DNA of 64,000 nucleotides from Chromobacterium violaceum ATCC 12472 (GCF_000007705.1 NC_005085.1:2489752-2553751); one strand, 5' to 3'; positions 48,703-58,068 are shown, counted from the first letter of the stretch. Program-made: numbers and translations. Notes: generated by a model from the sequence alone, not told the origin.

Positions 48703-49797
48703 TCAGCCCTGCTCGCCCTCGCAGGCCAGCTCCTCGTTGTCCTCGCGCTGCAGCCAATGGCGCAGCATGGTCAGGCCTACCGCCAGCAGGGTGGGGCCGA
48801 TGAACAGGCCGATCACCCCCCAGGCGATCAGGCCGCCGATCACGCCGAGGAAGATCACCGACAGCGGCATCTGCGCGCCTTGGCTGATCAACAGCGGCTT
48901 CAGGATGTTGTCTATGGTGTTGATCAGCAGGAAACCCCAGATCAGCAGGAACACGCCCAGCCCGGTGTGGCCGGTGTAGAATACCCAGGCGGCGGCCGGC
49001 AGCCAGACGACCAGCGTCGGCATCTGCGCCACCGCGACGATGAAGCACAAAAAGCCCAGCACCAGCGCGCCAGGCACGCCGGCGATCAACAAGCCGATCA
49101 CGCACAGGATGGTCTGCGCCAGCGCGGTGCCGACCACGCCGGTGGTGACGCTGCGTATGGTGCGGGCGATCACCTCGGGCAGGTCGCCGGCGGTTTCTCC
49201 GCCCAGCTTGACCACGATGCGCTCCACCAGATCCCACAGCTTGTCGCCGTTGATCAGCAGCAGACCGGCGACGGCGATGGCCAACACGATTTCCAGCAGG
49301 CTCAGACCCAGATTGGCGCCGCCGGACAGCAGCCACAGCGCCGCCTGATTGATCGCGGGACGGACTTTCTCGAAGAAGCCGGGCAGGTCTGCCTGGGTGC
49401 TTTGCCACAGCTTCTGCAGGCTGTCGCCGACAACCGGAAGATTGGTCAGCCATGCCGGCGCGTCGGGCAGCCGGAAACTGGTCAGGTCATGGGCCAGATT
49501 GGCCAGATGCGGGAGCGTGTCGGCCAGTGTCAGCGCCATCAGGCCGATGGGAATGGCCAGCGCGGCGGACAGCGCCAGCACGATCAGCAGCGCCGCCAGC
49601 TTGTGGCGGCCGCGCAGCCGCAGCTTGAGCCGGCTGTACAGCGGCCAGGCGGAAATGGCGATGATGGCGGCCCAGGTCAGCGCGCCGAGGAAGGGTTGCA
49701 GCACTTTCAGGCAAGCGACCACCAGCAACGCCAGTATGGCGACGCGAAAGGCGCCGAGTATGCTGACATTGGGAAAAGCGTTGGGGAGGGGCGGCAT
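48703..49797 (-). CDS. AI-2E family membrane transporter
   Basis: A 364-residue membrane protein with about eight helices (LALLVVACLKVLQPFLGALT, IVLALSAALAIPIGLMAL, and later FLCFIVAVAQMPTLVVWLPA, LLINTIDNILKPLLISQGAQ). The last two sequences are family hallmarks. Family members include YdgG/TqsA and sodium/proton antiporters, so the solute is not certain. Confidence 0.9.
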   Translation of the reverse strand: MPPLPNAFPNVSILGAFRVAILALLVVACLKVLQPFLGALTWAAIIAISAWPLYSRLKLRLRGRHKLAALLIVLALSAALAIPIGLMALTLADTLPHLANLAHDLTSFRLPDAPAWLTNLPVVGDSLQKLWQSTQADLPGFFEKVRPAINQAALWLLSGGANLGLSLLEIVLAIAVAGLLLINGDKLWDLVERIVVKLGGETAGDLPEVIARTIRSVTTGVVGTALAQTILCVIGLLIAGVPGALVLGFLCFIVAVAQMPTLVVWLPAAAWVFYTGHTGLGVFLLIWGFLLINTIDNILKPLLISQGAQMPLSVIFLGVIGGLIAWGVIGLFIGPTLLAVGLTMLRHWLQREDNEELACEGEQG

Positions 49798-49860
49798 GGA
49801 GGCGTCCGATCTAGGTGGCGGAAATGGCGGCCGGCGCGATGGCGCCGGCCGGATACGGCG

Positions 49861-51651
49861 CTAGTTTGCCACCTTGGCCAGCTCGCGGGCAAATGCGTCG
49901 GCGGGGGTGTAGCCGACCACGCGGTTGCTTTCGCGGGATTGGCTGTCGAACAGGATGATGCCCGGCGGGCCGAACAAGCCGAAGCGCTTGAGCAGCGCCT
50001 GGTGCTCGGGCGTGTTGGCGGTGACGTCGGCGCGCAGCAACACGAAGCGCTGCATCTGCGCCGCCGCCTGTTGCTGCGGGAAGACGTCGGCCTCCATTTC
50101 CTTGCAGGCCACGCACCAGTCGGCGTAGAAGTCCAGCAGCAGCGGCTTGCCGGCGGCCTTGGCCTCGGCCAGCTTGGCGTCCAGTTCCGCGCTCGAACGG
50201 ATCGGCTGGAAATGCTGCTGAACGGCGCCCTCGGCGCTGCTGGCGGCGAGCAGCTTCAGCGGATAGCGCGGGTTGTCGGCGCCGGACAAGAGGCCGACCA
50301 GCTGGGCGCCGCCCAGCAGGAACAGCAGCAGGCCCAGCGCCTTGCCCAGGCGCGCGCTGGCCTTGGTGGCGGACGACAGGCTGTCGAAGGCGCCGAGAAA
50401 CACCGCCGAGCCGATCAGCAGCGCCGCCCACAGCAGCATCACCAGCGGCGGCGGCAGGAAAGGCGTGGCCAGCCAGATGGCGAGGCCCAGCATCACCACG
50501 CCGAACGCGGACTTCACCGCCTTCATCCAGTGGCCGGCGCGCGGCAGCACGTGGCCGCCGAAGGTGCCGATGGCGATCAGCGGCAGGCCCAGGCCCATGG
50601 CCATCGCATACAGCGCCGCGCCGCCCAGCACGGCGTCGCCGGTGCTGCCGATATAGCCCAGCGCCAAGGCCAGCGGCGGGGCCACGCAGGGGCCGATGAT
50701 CAGCGCCGACAGCGCGCCCATCAGAAACACGGTGGCGGCCTTGCCGCCGGTGAGCCGGTTGGAGGTGTCGGCCAGGCGGGACTGCAGGGCGCTGGGCAAC
50801 TGGATGGAGAACAGGTCGAACATGGATAGCGCGAACACCACCATCAGCGCGCTGGCGGACAGCACCACCGCCGGCTGCTGCAGCCATACGGTCAGCAGCG
50901 AGCCGGTCAGCCCGGCGACGACGCCGACGGCGGTGTAGGTGAGCGCCAGGCCTTGCACGTAAAGCAGGGACAGCAGGAAACCGCGGCCGCGGCTGAGGGT
51001 TGCGCCTTGGCCGGCAATCAGCGATGAAACGATGGGCAGCAGCGGGTACATGCAGGCGGTGAACGCCATGCCCAGACCCGCCAGCAGGAAGGTGCCCAGT
51101 GTGGCCAGCCAACCCCTGGCGGCCAACTCGCTGTTACCGGCCGAAGCTTTTCCCGACGAGTCGACCTCCGTCCAGGCGCTGAGCTTGTTGCCCGCGGCGC
51201 CGGCCTGTCCCACCTTCAGCTTGTGGGTGTAAGGCGGGTAGCAGACGCCGGCTTCGGCGCAGCCTTGCAGCTTCACGTTCAGCTGGAAGTCGGCCGGCGC
51301 GCCGGCGGCCAGCGGGATGGTGATCAGCTGCTTGCCATGGTAAATCTGCTGCTTGCCGAAGTAAGGGTCATTTTTTTCCTGGGCGGCGGGCAGCGTCGGC
51401 TTGCCGGCCAGGTCGGCGGGCGTGGTGCTGATGCTGATGCGGTCGCGGTACAGGTAGTATCCGGGCGCGACCTCCAGCGTCAGCTGGAGCTGGTCGCCGC
51501 TGCGGCTGACCTGGGCGGCGAAAGCCTGCTCCGGCGGGAGCAGGTCGTCCTGGTTGACCGCGTGCGCGGGCAGGGCCAGGCCGAGACAGGCGATCACGGA
51601 CGCCAGCCATAGCCAGGCCGATCGGTAAAACGAATGGAGGTATGCTTGCAC
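49861..51651 (-). CDS. dsbD: Thiol:disulfide interchange protein DsbD
   Basis: A 596-residue inner-membrane reductase that carries electrons from cytoplasmic thioredoxin to the periplasm. A signal peptide (SAWLWLASVIACLGLALPAHA) precedes the alpha domain with its Cys pair in GCAEAGVCYPPYTHKL. Eight membrane helices follow, with Cys in GMAFTACMYPLLPI and LIIGPCVAPPLAL, and a thioredoxin-like domain with DFYADWCVACKEME. I chose a GTG start at 51651 because it gives a normal signal peptide; the open frame reaches 51744. Confidence 0.92.
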   Translation of the reverse strand: MQAYLHSFYRSAWLWLASVIACLGLALPAHAVNQDDLLPPEQAFAAQVSRSGDQLQLTLEVAPGYYLYRDRISISTTPADLAGKPTLPAAQEKNDPYFGKQQIYHGKQLITIPLAAGAPADFQLNVKLQGCAEAGVCYPPYTHKLKVGQAGAAGNKLSAWTEVDSSGKASAGNSELAARGWLATLGTFLLAGLGMAFTACMYPLLPIVSSLIAGQGATLSRGRGFLLSLLYVQGLALTYTAVGVVAGLTGSLLTVWLQQPAVVLSASALMVVFALSMFDLFSIQLPSALQSRLADTSNRLTGGKAATVFLMGALSALIIGPCVAPPLALALGYIGSTGDAVLGGAALYAMAMGLGLPLIAIGTFGGHVLPRAGHWMKAVKSAFGVVMLGLAIWLATPFLPPPLVMLLWAALLIGSAVFLGAFDSLSSATKASARLGKALGLLLFLLGGAQLVGLLSGADNPRYPLKLLAASSAEGAVQQHFQPIRSSAELDAKLAEAKAAGKPLLLDFYADWCVACKEMEADVFPQQQAAAQMQRFVLLRADVTANTPEHQALLKRFGLFGPPGIILFDSQSRESNRVVGYTPADAFARELAKVAN

Positions 51652-51873
51652 GTGCAGACTCTTCTTTGCGGTTGGCGATGAAACTGTGACGATGTAAACG
51701 GTTTGCGGTTCCGTTTTTACGATGCGTGATGCAATATGCATCAAATTGCATCGCCCGGCAAACGGTAAGCGCCGCGTCCCAAACGGTTCGGGAAGGGCTA
51801 GTATAGCCGGGCGGGCGGGGCGCAGACAGCGTTCCGCTTATGAAAAATAAGAACGAGGATATCAAGAGGGGCT

Positions 51874-52677
51874 ATGCGAGAAGCCATTCATTTCGCTCAT
51901 GCGAACAGCTTTCCCGGATCGGTTTACGGCAAGATGCTGGGCAAGCTGGCCGAAGGCCGCGACGTCGGCTATCTGGATACGATAGGCCATGACCCGGACT
52001 ACCCGGTGACGGATTGTTGGCCGTATCTGGTGGACGAGAGCGTCCGCTTCATCGAAACGCGATACCGGGGCCCGGTCGTCGGCGTCGGCCATTCGCTCGG
52101 CGGTTTCCTGATGTTTTACGCGGCGCTGAAACGTCCGGATCTTTTCCGCGCCATCATCATCCTGGATTCGCCGCTGATGGGGCCGTCGCGTTCCTTCGGC
52201 ATCTGGCTGGCCAAGCGGCTGGGCTTCATTCAGCGGGTGACGCCGGGCGGCGACACGCTGCGGCGGCGCGACAACTGGGCGACGGTGGAGATGGCGCATG
52301 ATTATTTCGCGCGCAAACCCAAATTCGCCCGTTTCGATCCAGATTGCCTGGCCGACTACGCCTTGCACGGCACGCAGGACGATGGCAAGGGCGGCCGCCG
52401 GCTCAAATTCCGCCCGCAGGTGGAGCACGACATTTACGCGACCCTGCCGCATGATTTCCCCCGCCACAAGGGGAAGCTGAAGGTGCCGGCCGCGCTGCTG
52501 GCCGGCGAGGCTTCGGACGTGCTGCGCGACGGCGACCTGGCTTTCATGCGCAAGCACTTCTCGGTGAAGGTGGGCAAGCAGGCGGGCAGCCACCTGTTCC
52601 CATTGGAGAAACCGCTGGAAACCGCGGCCAGCATCGAACGCCTGCTGGCGCAGCTGGAGGACCGAGGCTGGGCGTGA
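51874..52677 (+). CDS. Alpha/beta hydrolase
   Basis: A 267-residue alpha/beta hydrolase. The nucleophile Ser is in VGVGHSLGGFLMFYAAL, an Asp candidate in LLAGEASDVLRDGD and the His in KQAGSHLFPLEKP. The start MREAIHFAHANSFPGSVYGK lacks a signal peptide, so it should be cytoplasmic. It is divergent from dsbD and the substrate is unknown. Confidence 0.9.
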   Translation: MREAIHFAHANSFPGSVYGKMLGKLAEGRDVGYLDTIGHDPDYPVTDCWPYLVDESVRFIETRYRGPVVGVGHSLGGFLMFYAALKRPDLFRAIIILDSPLMGPSRSFGIWLAKRLGFIQRVTPGGDTLRRRDNWATVEMAHDYFARKPKFARFDPDCLADYALHGTQDDGKGGRRLKFRPQVEHDIYATLPHDFPRHKGKLKVPAALLAGEASDVLRDGDLAFMRKHFSVKVGKQAGSHLFPLEKPLETAASIERLLAQLEDRGWA

Positions 52678-52812
52678 CCTGGCTGCCGAGATATGGAAAT
52701 GCCGCGCAAGGAGTCTGAATTCCAAGCAAGGCGCTTGCGAGCGGCGGCCATCTCGCGGAAACTTAGCTTATCGAAAGAGCCAGTTTCGTCATCGTGAGAA
52801 AGCCGGAAACCA

Positions 52813-53886
52813 GTGTCTGAAGAACGTCTCAAGCAACACCGCAACGCCATCGACGCCATCGACGTCGAAGTCCTCAAACTGCTGAACCAGCGCGCCAGCC
52901 ATGCCCGCGAGATCGGAGAGATCAAGGGCGGCGGCGTCATCTACCGCCCGGAACGGGAGGCTCAGGTGCTGCGCCGGCTGAAGGATCTGAATCCCGGTCC
53001 GCTGCCCAGCGAGTCCGTCGCCCGCCTGTTCCGCGAGGTGATGTCAGAATGCCTGGCGTTGGAAAAGCCGTTGTCCATCGCCTACCTGGGGCCGGAAGGC
53101 ACCTTCAGCCAGCTGGCCACCATCAAGCACTTCGGCCACGCGGCCCGCGCCGTGGCCTGTAGTTCGATAGACGAGGCGTTCCGGCTGGTGGAGTCGCGCG
53201 CGCTCGACTACGTGGTGGCGCCGGTGGAGAATTCCACCGAAGGCGCCGTGGGCCGCACGCTGGACTTGATGGTGAGCTCGCCGTTGAAGATCTGCGGCGA
53301 GGTAGTGCTGCGCATCCATCACCACCTGCTGCGCAAGGTGGAGGGCGTGGACGGCATCCGCCGCGTGTATGCCCACGCCCAGGCGCTGGCGCAATGCCAT
53401 GAATGGCTGAACAAGAACCTGCCGGCCGACGTGGAGCGCGTGTCGGTGGCCAGCAACGCCGAGGCCGCTCGCCTGGCCGCGGAGGATGACACCGCCGCGG
53501 CCATCGCCGGCCAGGCCGCTGCCGAACGTTACGCGCTGGTCAAGCTGGCGGAAAATGTCGAAGACGAGCCGAACAATACCACCCGCTTCCTGGTGCTGGG
53601 ATTGCAGGATGTCGGCCCCAGCGGGCAGGACAAGACCTCCATCGTGGTCTCCGCGCCCAACCGGCCGGGTGCGGTCCACCAGTTGCTGGAGCCGGTGGCG
53701 GCCAACGGCGTGTCGATGAGCAAGTTCGAGTCGCGCCCATCGCGCGCGGGGCTGTGGGACTACGTGTTCTTCATAGACCTGGAAGGCCACCGGCAGGACG
53801 AGCGCGTATTGAAGGCGCTGGCTGGCCTGGGTGAGCGCACGTCCTTCGTCAAAGTGTTGGGCTCTTATCCGACCGCGGTGTTGTGA
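52813..53886 (+). CDS. pheA: Bifunctional chorismate mutase/prephenate dehydratase
   Basis: A 357-residue P-protein for phenylalanine synthesis. Residues of about 1-90 are an AroQ-type chorismate mutase (IDAIDVEVLKLLNQRASHAR). Prephenate dehydratase follows (YLGPEGTFSQLATIKHFGHA, VAPVENSTEGAVGRTLDLM, EDEPNNTTRFLVLG with the catalytic Thr), then an ACT domain (VSAPNRPGAVHQLLEPVAAN, SRPSRAGLWDYVFFIDLEGH) for feedback control. The start is GTG at 52813. A terminator follows. Confidence 0.96.
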   Translation: MSEERLKQHRNAIDAIDVEVLKLLNQRASHAREIGEIKGGGVIYRPEREAQVLRRLKDLNPGPLPSESVARLFREVMSECLALEKPLSIAYLGPEGTFSQLATIKHFGHAARAVACSSIDEAFRLVESRALDYVVAPVENSTEGAVGRTLDLMVSSPLKICGEVVLRIHHHLLRKVEGVDGIRRVYAHAQALAQCHEWLNKNLPADVERVSVASNAEAARLAAEDDTAAAIAGQAAAERYALVKLAENVEDEPNNTTRFLVLGLQDVGPSGQDKTSIVVSAPNRPGAVHQLLEPVAANGVSMSKFESRPSRAGLWDYVFFIDLEGHRQDERVLKALAGLGERTSFVKVLGSYPTAVL

Positions 53887-53904
53887 GTCGCCTGGAATGA
53901 CCCG

Positions 53905-53934
53905 GGGCCGGAAGATTCCGGCCCTTGTTTTTTT
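53905..53934 (+). terminator. Intrinsic terminator of pheA
   Basis: GGGCCGGA pairs with TCCGGCCC over a 4-nt loop, followed by TTGTTTTTTT. It lies 18 nt after the pheA stop and just before the next gene. Confidence 0.85.
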
Positions 53935-53953
53935 GAGAGAAACGGAAAAGAAA

Positions 53954-54535
53954 ATGAAATCGATTTGCCTGTTTTGCGGTTCCAACAAAGGCGGCAAGCC
54001 GGAGTACGAGGAAGCTGCCCGGGTATTCGGCCGCACCTTGGCCGAGCAAGGCATCACCCTGGTGTACGGCGCGGGCAAGGTGGGCCTGATGGGCTTGGCC
54101 GCCGACGCCGCGCTGGAAGCCGGGGGCAAGGTGATCGGCGTGATCCCGGAATTCCTCAAGGCCAAGGAAGTGGCGCACCTGGGCCTGACCGAGCTGCACA
54201 TCACCGAAACCATGCATCAGCGCAAGGCCATGATGGCGCAGCTGTCCGACGGCTTCATCGCCTTGCCGGGCGGTTTCGGCACTTTCGACGAGCTGTTCGA
54301 GATCCTGACCTGGGCGCAGCTGTCGGTGCACAACAAGCCGGTGGGCGTGCTGGATGCCGGCGGATTCTATCAGCCCTTGCGGGCGCTGGTGGAACACGCG
54401 GTCAGCGAAGGCTTCGTCCCCAAGGGCAATCAGGACCTGTTCCGCATCGAGCGCGATCTGCCGGCGCTGTTGAGCTGGATGCGGCAATACCAGCCCAGCC
54501 ACGTCGCCAAGTGGCTGGATCTGGCGCGTACTTGA
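53954..54535 (+). CDS. LOG-family (TIGR00730) nucleoside 5'-monophosphate phosphoribohydrolase
   Basis: A 193-residue LOG (Lonely guy)-family protein, with Rossmann fold and the motif PGGFGTFDELFEILTW, the P-loop-like VYGAGKVGLMGLAADAAL and MHQRKAMM. Members release adenine-type bases from nucleoside monophosphates, including cytokinin precursors. The ATG at 53954 fits the family start MKSICLFCGSNKG. Confidence 0.94.
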   Translation: MKSICLFCGSNKGGKPEYEEAARVFGRTLAEQGITLVYGAGKVGLMGLAADAALEAGGKVIGVIPEFLKAKEVAHLGLTELHITETMHQRKAMMAQLSDGFIALPGGFGTFDELFEILTWAQLSVHNKPVGVLDAGGFYQPLRALVEHAVSEGFVPKGNQDLFRIERDLPALLSWMRQYQPSHVAKWLDLART

Positions 54536-54543
54536 GGGGCTTG

Positions 54544-55143
54544 ATGGAAAGGGCCGATTCGAAAGCGTCGCCTTGGCTGCGCATGCGGCGCGCGGCGGCC
54601 TGGCCGCTGGCGCTGCTGCTGGCGGCGATCATCGTTTTTGAAGAGTACGCGTGGGATGAGTTGGCCGCGGCGCTTGCCAGGCTGGGCAGGTGGCCGCCGT
54701 TCGCCGCGCTGGAGCGCTGGGTGGCGCGCCGCTCCCCTCATGCGGCGCTGGCCCTGTTTCTGGCGCCGGCGCTGACCTTGCTGCCGGTCAAGCTGGCGGC
54801 GCTGTTCCTGATCGAGCAGGGGCACGCGCTGCTGGGACTGGCGGTGATCCTGCTGGCCAAGCTGGGCGGCACCGCGCTGGTGGCTTGGCTGTTCGCGCTG
54901 ACGCGGCCGGTGCTGATGTCGGTGCCGTGGTTCGTGCGCTGGTATCGGCGTTTCGAACGGCTGCGGGGCTGGGTGTTCGAGCGTCTGCGCACCTCGCTGC
55001 CGTGGCGCTGGGCGAGGATGGCGAAAATGCGGCTGCGCCGATTCTGGTCCAGGCCATCGCCGCTGGCCCGCTTGGCGCGGCGGCTGGCCGGCCGCTGGCG
55101 CCGCAATGTCTCCCCGCAGGGAGAGGACAAGGAGGCTGAATAA
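54544..55143 (+). CDS. Hypothetical membrane protein, 199 aa
   Basis: Not recognised. It has three likely membrane helices (about 17-34, 70-92 and 96-120: AAWPLALLLAAIIVF, ALALFLAPALTLLPVKLAAL, LLGLAVILLAKLGGTALVAW). A highly basic C-terminal tail of 60 residues follows (RWYRRFERLRGWVFERLRTS, many Arg-Arg pairs). It begins 8 nt after the LOG gene and ends on the first base of the next gene (TAATGA), so it is part of an operon with the DAHP-synthase-like protein. Confidence 0.7.
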   Translation: MERADSKASPWLRMRRAAAWPLALLLAAIIVFEEYAWDELAAALARLGRWPPFAALERWVARRSPHAALALFLAPALTLLPVKLAALFLIEQGHALLGLAVILLAKLGGTALVAWLFALTRPVLMSVPWFVRWYRRFERLRGWVFERLRTSLPWRWARMAKMRLRRFWSRPSPLARLARRLAGRWRRNVSPQGEDKEAE

Positions 55144-56090
55144 TGATAGTGGTGATGAATGCGGGCGCGAGCGAGGCCGATGTCAATGCCGTGGTGGCCA
55201 GGATAGAGCGCGCCGGTCTGGCTGCCCATGTCTCCCGCGGCATGGAGCGCACGGTGATAGGCGCGGTGGGCGAGGAGCGCGGGCTGGAGCCCGGCGGCTT
55301 CGAGGCCATGGCCGGCGTGGAGCGCGCGCTCAGGGTGGTCGGCGATGACCGCATCGTTTCCAGGGCCGCTCAGCCGGAGGATAGCGCCGTGCGGGTGGGG
55401 CGGACGGTGTTCGGCGCCGGCGGCGCGGCCTGGCTGGGCGGCTGCGCGCAGGACTGGGGCGAAGCCGCGCTTCGCGCCGCCGCGCGCCATGTGGCGGCCG
55501 CCGGCGGCAAGCTGCTGTACGCGGGCGGCGGCCGCAGCCATGCCAGTCCCTACCATTACCAGGCGATGGGCGTGGCCGAACTGGAGCGCCTTTGCGACGC
55601 GGCCGGCGAGGCCGGGCTGGGCGCCGTCGCCGAATTGCGCGACGTCCGCCTGCTGGACTCGCATCTGGAACTGCAGACGGAGGCGCTGCTGCTGCCGCCG
55701 CAAGCGCTCAGCAATGTCGAATTGCTGCGCGAAGTCGGCCGCGTAAATAAGACTGTCATCCTGCAGCGGGACAATCGCCTGACGCTGGACGAGTGGCTGG
55801 CGGCGGCCGAGCATGTGGCGCTTGGCGGCAATCACCAGATCGTGCTGTGCGAATGCGGAGGGGATGGCCAGTCTGTCAGCCTGGATGTCGGGAGCCTGCT
55901 CAGCCTGCGCAAGCGGACCCACTTGCCGGTCATCGCCGCGGGCCCCTTGGCTGCCGATCCGCTTGCCGCCCGCGCGCTGGCGCGCGCCGCGCTGACTTCA
56001 GGCGCCTGCGGCCTGATGCTGGAGTGCGCGGGGTGGACGGAGTCTGAAGCCGTCGCCTGGCAAACGTATCTGGCCGGCATCGCCGCATGA
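55143..56090 (+). CDS. DAHP-synthase-like protein lacking catalytic motifs
   Basis: A 315-residue protein with the architecture of the type I-beta DAHP synthase: an N-terminal ferredoxin-like regulatory domain (MIVVMNAGASEADVNAVVAR, VSRGMERTVIGAVGEERG) and a TIM barrel. Landmarks of the barrel are present but altered. The AGPCxVES metal-site motif reads GAGGAAWLGGCAQDW. The RGGAFKPRTSPY substrate loop reads YAGGGRSHASPY, the CERG motif reads CECG, and DPSH before the C-terminus reads AGPL. The Cys, His and Lys/Arg needed for catalysis are thus missing. It is likely to be an inactive paralogue, possibly regulatory. It overlaps the next gene (ATGA). Confidence 0.78.
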   Translation: MIVVMNAGASEADVNAVVARIERAGLAAHVSRGMERTVIGAVGEERGLEPGGFEAMAGVERALRVVGDDRIVSRAAQPEDSAVRVGRTVFGAGGAAWLGGCAQDWGEAALRAAARHVAAAGGKLLYAGGGRSHASPYHYQAMGVAELERLCDAAGEAGLGAVAELRDVRLLDSHLELQTEALLLPPQALSNVELLREVGRVNKTVILQRDNRLTLDEWLAAAEHVALGGNHQIVLCECGGDGQSVSLDVGSLLSLRKRTHLPVIAAGPLAADPLAARALARAALTSGACGLMLECAGWTESEAVAWQTYLAGIAA

Positions 56091-56668
56091 GCGCATTGGC
56101 GGACCTGCTGGGCGAGATCGCCGCTTGCCGGGTCTGCGAGGCGGCATTGCCTTGCGGGCCGAGGCCGGCGCTCAGGGCGGCGGCGGGAGCGCGCATCCTG
56201 CTGGCAGGCCAGGCGCCTGGCCGCAAGGTGCACGAGAGCGGCGTGCCCTGGGACGACGCCAGTGGCAAGCGCCTGCGCGAGTGGCTGGCTGTGGATGCGG
56301 AAACGTTTTACGATCCGGAATGCTTCGCCATCGTGCCGATGGGGTTTTGCTATCCGGGCACCGGGCCCAGCGGAGATCTGCCGCCGCGTCCGGAATGCCG
56401 CCGCCTGTGGCATCCCCGGCTACTGCCGCTGCTGGAGCGGGTGGAGCTGGTATTGGCGGTGGGGTATTACGCGCAGGCTTATCATCTGGCTGCGCGCAAG
56501 CGCAGTTTGACCGAGACGGTGGCGGCTTGGCGCGAGTATTTCCCGGCGGTGATGCCGTTGCCGCATCCCAGTCCGCGCAACCAGATGTGGCTGGCGCGCA
56601 ACCGCTGGTTCGAATCCGAGTTGCTGCCGGCGCTGCGCGCAAGGGTGGCCGAGGTGTTGGGGAGGTAG
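56087..56668 (+). CDS. Uracil-DNA glycosylase superfamily protein
   Basis: A 193-residue protein of the UDG superfamily. It has ILLAGQAPGRKVHESGVPWDDASG (motif A, GQAPGRxxHxxGxPW) and PLPHPSPRNQMW (motif B, HPSPRN). A CRVC pair at residues 14-17 might help to bind an Fe-S cluster as in family 4 UDGs, but the other two ligands are not clear. It is co-translated with the DAHP-synthase-like gene. Confidence 0.87.
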   Translation: MSALADLLGEIAACRVCEAALPCGPRPALRAAAGARILLAGQAPGRKVHESGVPWDDASGKRLREWLAVDAETFYDPECFAIVPMGFCYPGTGPSGDLPPRPECRRLWHPRLLPLLERVELVLAVGYYAQAYHLAARKRSLTETVAAWREYFPAVMPLPHPSPRNQMWLARNRWFESELLPALRARVAEVLGR

Positions 56669-56771
56669 GCGGGCGCGCCTGGCTTTGCTATGAGCAAAAA
56701 CTCTAAAAATGTGGATTTCCATCGTTTTGCGGGTGATAATTCGGCCCAGCTCTATGGAGAGACCCGTCACA

Positions 56772-58040
56772 ATGAAGTGTGTTGATGATTTTCGACTGAA
56801 ACTGGGAAAACACGAACTGGTGCCTATCGTGATAGGCGGCATGGGCGTGGACATTTCTACCGCCCAATTGGCTCTGGAGGCCGCGCGCCTGGGCGGCGTC
56901 GGTCATATTTCCGACGCGATGGTGCCCACCGTGGCCGACCGTCGTTTCAATACCAAGTTCGTCAAGAATAAGCTAGCCCAGTACAAGTTTAACGTCGAGA
57001 ACCCGGACAAGTCCGTGGTTCGCTTCGACTTGGGCATGCTGGAAGAGGCGACCCGCCTGCATGTCGGCAATGCCATGCAACAGAAGCAGGGCGAGGGCCT
57101 GGTGTTCATCAACTGCATGGAAAAGCTGACGATGAATGCCCCCAAGGAGACATTGCGAGTGCGGATGCGCGCGGCGCTGGATGCCGGCATCGACGGCATC
57201 ACGCTTGCCGCCGGCCTGCATCTGGGGTCGTTCTCCCTGATCGAAGACCATCCGCGTTTCCGTGACGCCAAGCTGGGCATCATCGTTTCCTCGTTGCGGG
57301 CGCTGCAGCTGTTCCTGAAGAAGAACAGCCGCTGCGGCCGTCTGCCGGACTATGTGGTGGTGGAAGGCCCCCTGGCCGGCGGTCATCTGGGCTTCGGCAT
57401 GGATTGGGCCCAATACGACCTGGCAAGCATTTTTACCGAAATCCGCGACTGGCTGCGGGCCGAGCAGCTGGACATCCCGCTGATTCCGGCCGGCGGCATC
57501 TTCACCGGCAGCGATGCCGCAGGCTTTCTGGACGCGGGCGCCGGCGCGGTGCAGGTCGCGACCCGTTTCACGGTGACCCGCGAATGCGGCTTGCCGGAGA
57601 AGGTTCAGCAGGAGTACTTCAAGTCCAACGAAGAGGACATCGAGGTCAACCAGCTGTCGCCGACCGGCTATCCGATGCGCATGATCAAGAGTTGCCCGGC
57701 GATCGGCGACAGCATCCGTCCGAATTGCGAGGCCTACGGCTATCTGCTGGATGCCAAGGGCGGCTGTTCCTATATCGACGCCTATCACAAGGCGCACGAG
57801 GAAAACCCGGGCCAGCGCCGCGTGCCGGTCTGGGAGAAGACCTGCCTGTGCACCCACATGCGCAATTTCGACTGCTGGACTTGCGGCCACTACGCGTATC
57901 GCCTCAAGGATACGACGCACAAACGCGCCGATGGCAGCTACCAGATGCTGAGCGCGGAACATGTCTTCCTCGATTATCAGCACAGCAAGGATCACAAGAT
58001 CGCCCTTCCGCGCCGGGAGGAGTGCCTGCTCGCGGGTTGA
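56772..58040 (+). CDS. Nitronate monooxygenase-like (NPD family) protein with Cys-rich C-terminus
   Basis: A 422-residue FMN-binding TIM-barrel protein of the nitronate monooxygenase/2-nitropropane dioxygenase group. Barrel motifs seen: IGGMGVDISTAQLALEAARL, VEGPLAGGHLGFGMDW, IPLIPAGGIFTGSDAAGFLD and GAVQVATRFTVTRECG. The last 120 residues add eight Cys, including SCPAIGDSIRPNC and CLCTHMRNFDCWTC (C-x-C-x7-C-x2-C), then RLKDTTHKRADGSYQM. This tail is not part of the usual NMO barrel and looks metal-binding. The ATG at 56772 is used because the sequence before it is not protein-like. Confidence 0.85.
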   Translation: MKCVDDFRLKLGKHELVPIVIGGMGVDISTAQLALEAARLGGVGHISDAMVPTVADRRFNTKFVKNKLAQYKFNVENPDKSVVRFDLGMLEEATRLHVGNAMQQKQGEGLVFINCMEKLTMNAPKETLRVRMRAALDAGIDGITLAAGLHLGSFSLIEDHPRFRDAKLGIIVSSLRALQLFLKKNSRCGRLPDYVVVEGPLAGGHLGFGMDWAQYDLASIFTEIRDWLRAEQLDIPLIPAGGIFTGSDAAGFLDAGAGAVQVATRFTVTRECGLPEKVQQEYFKSNEEDIEVNQLSPTGYPMRMIKSCPAIGDSIRPNCEAYGYLLDAKGGCSYIDAYHKAHEENPGQRRVPVWEKTCLCTHMRNFDCWTCGHYAYRLKDTTHKRADGSYQMLSAEHVFLDYQHSKDHKIALPRREECLLAG

Positions 58041-58068
58041 CCCGCCTGATGGCCCGCATGCCGCGACG

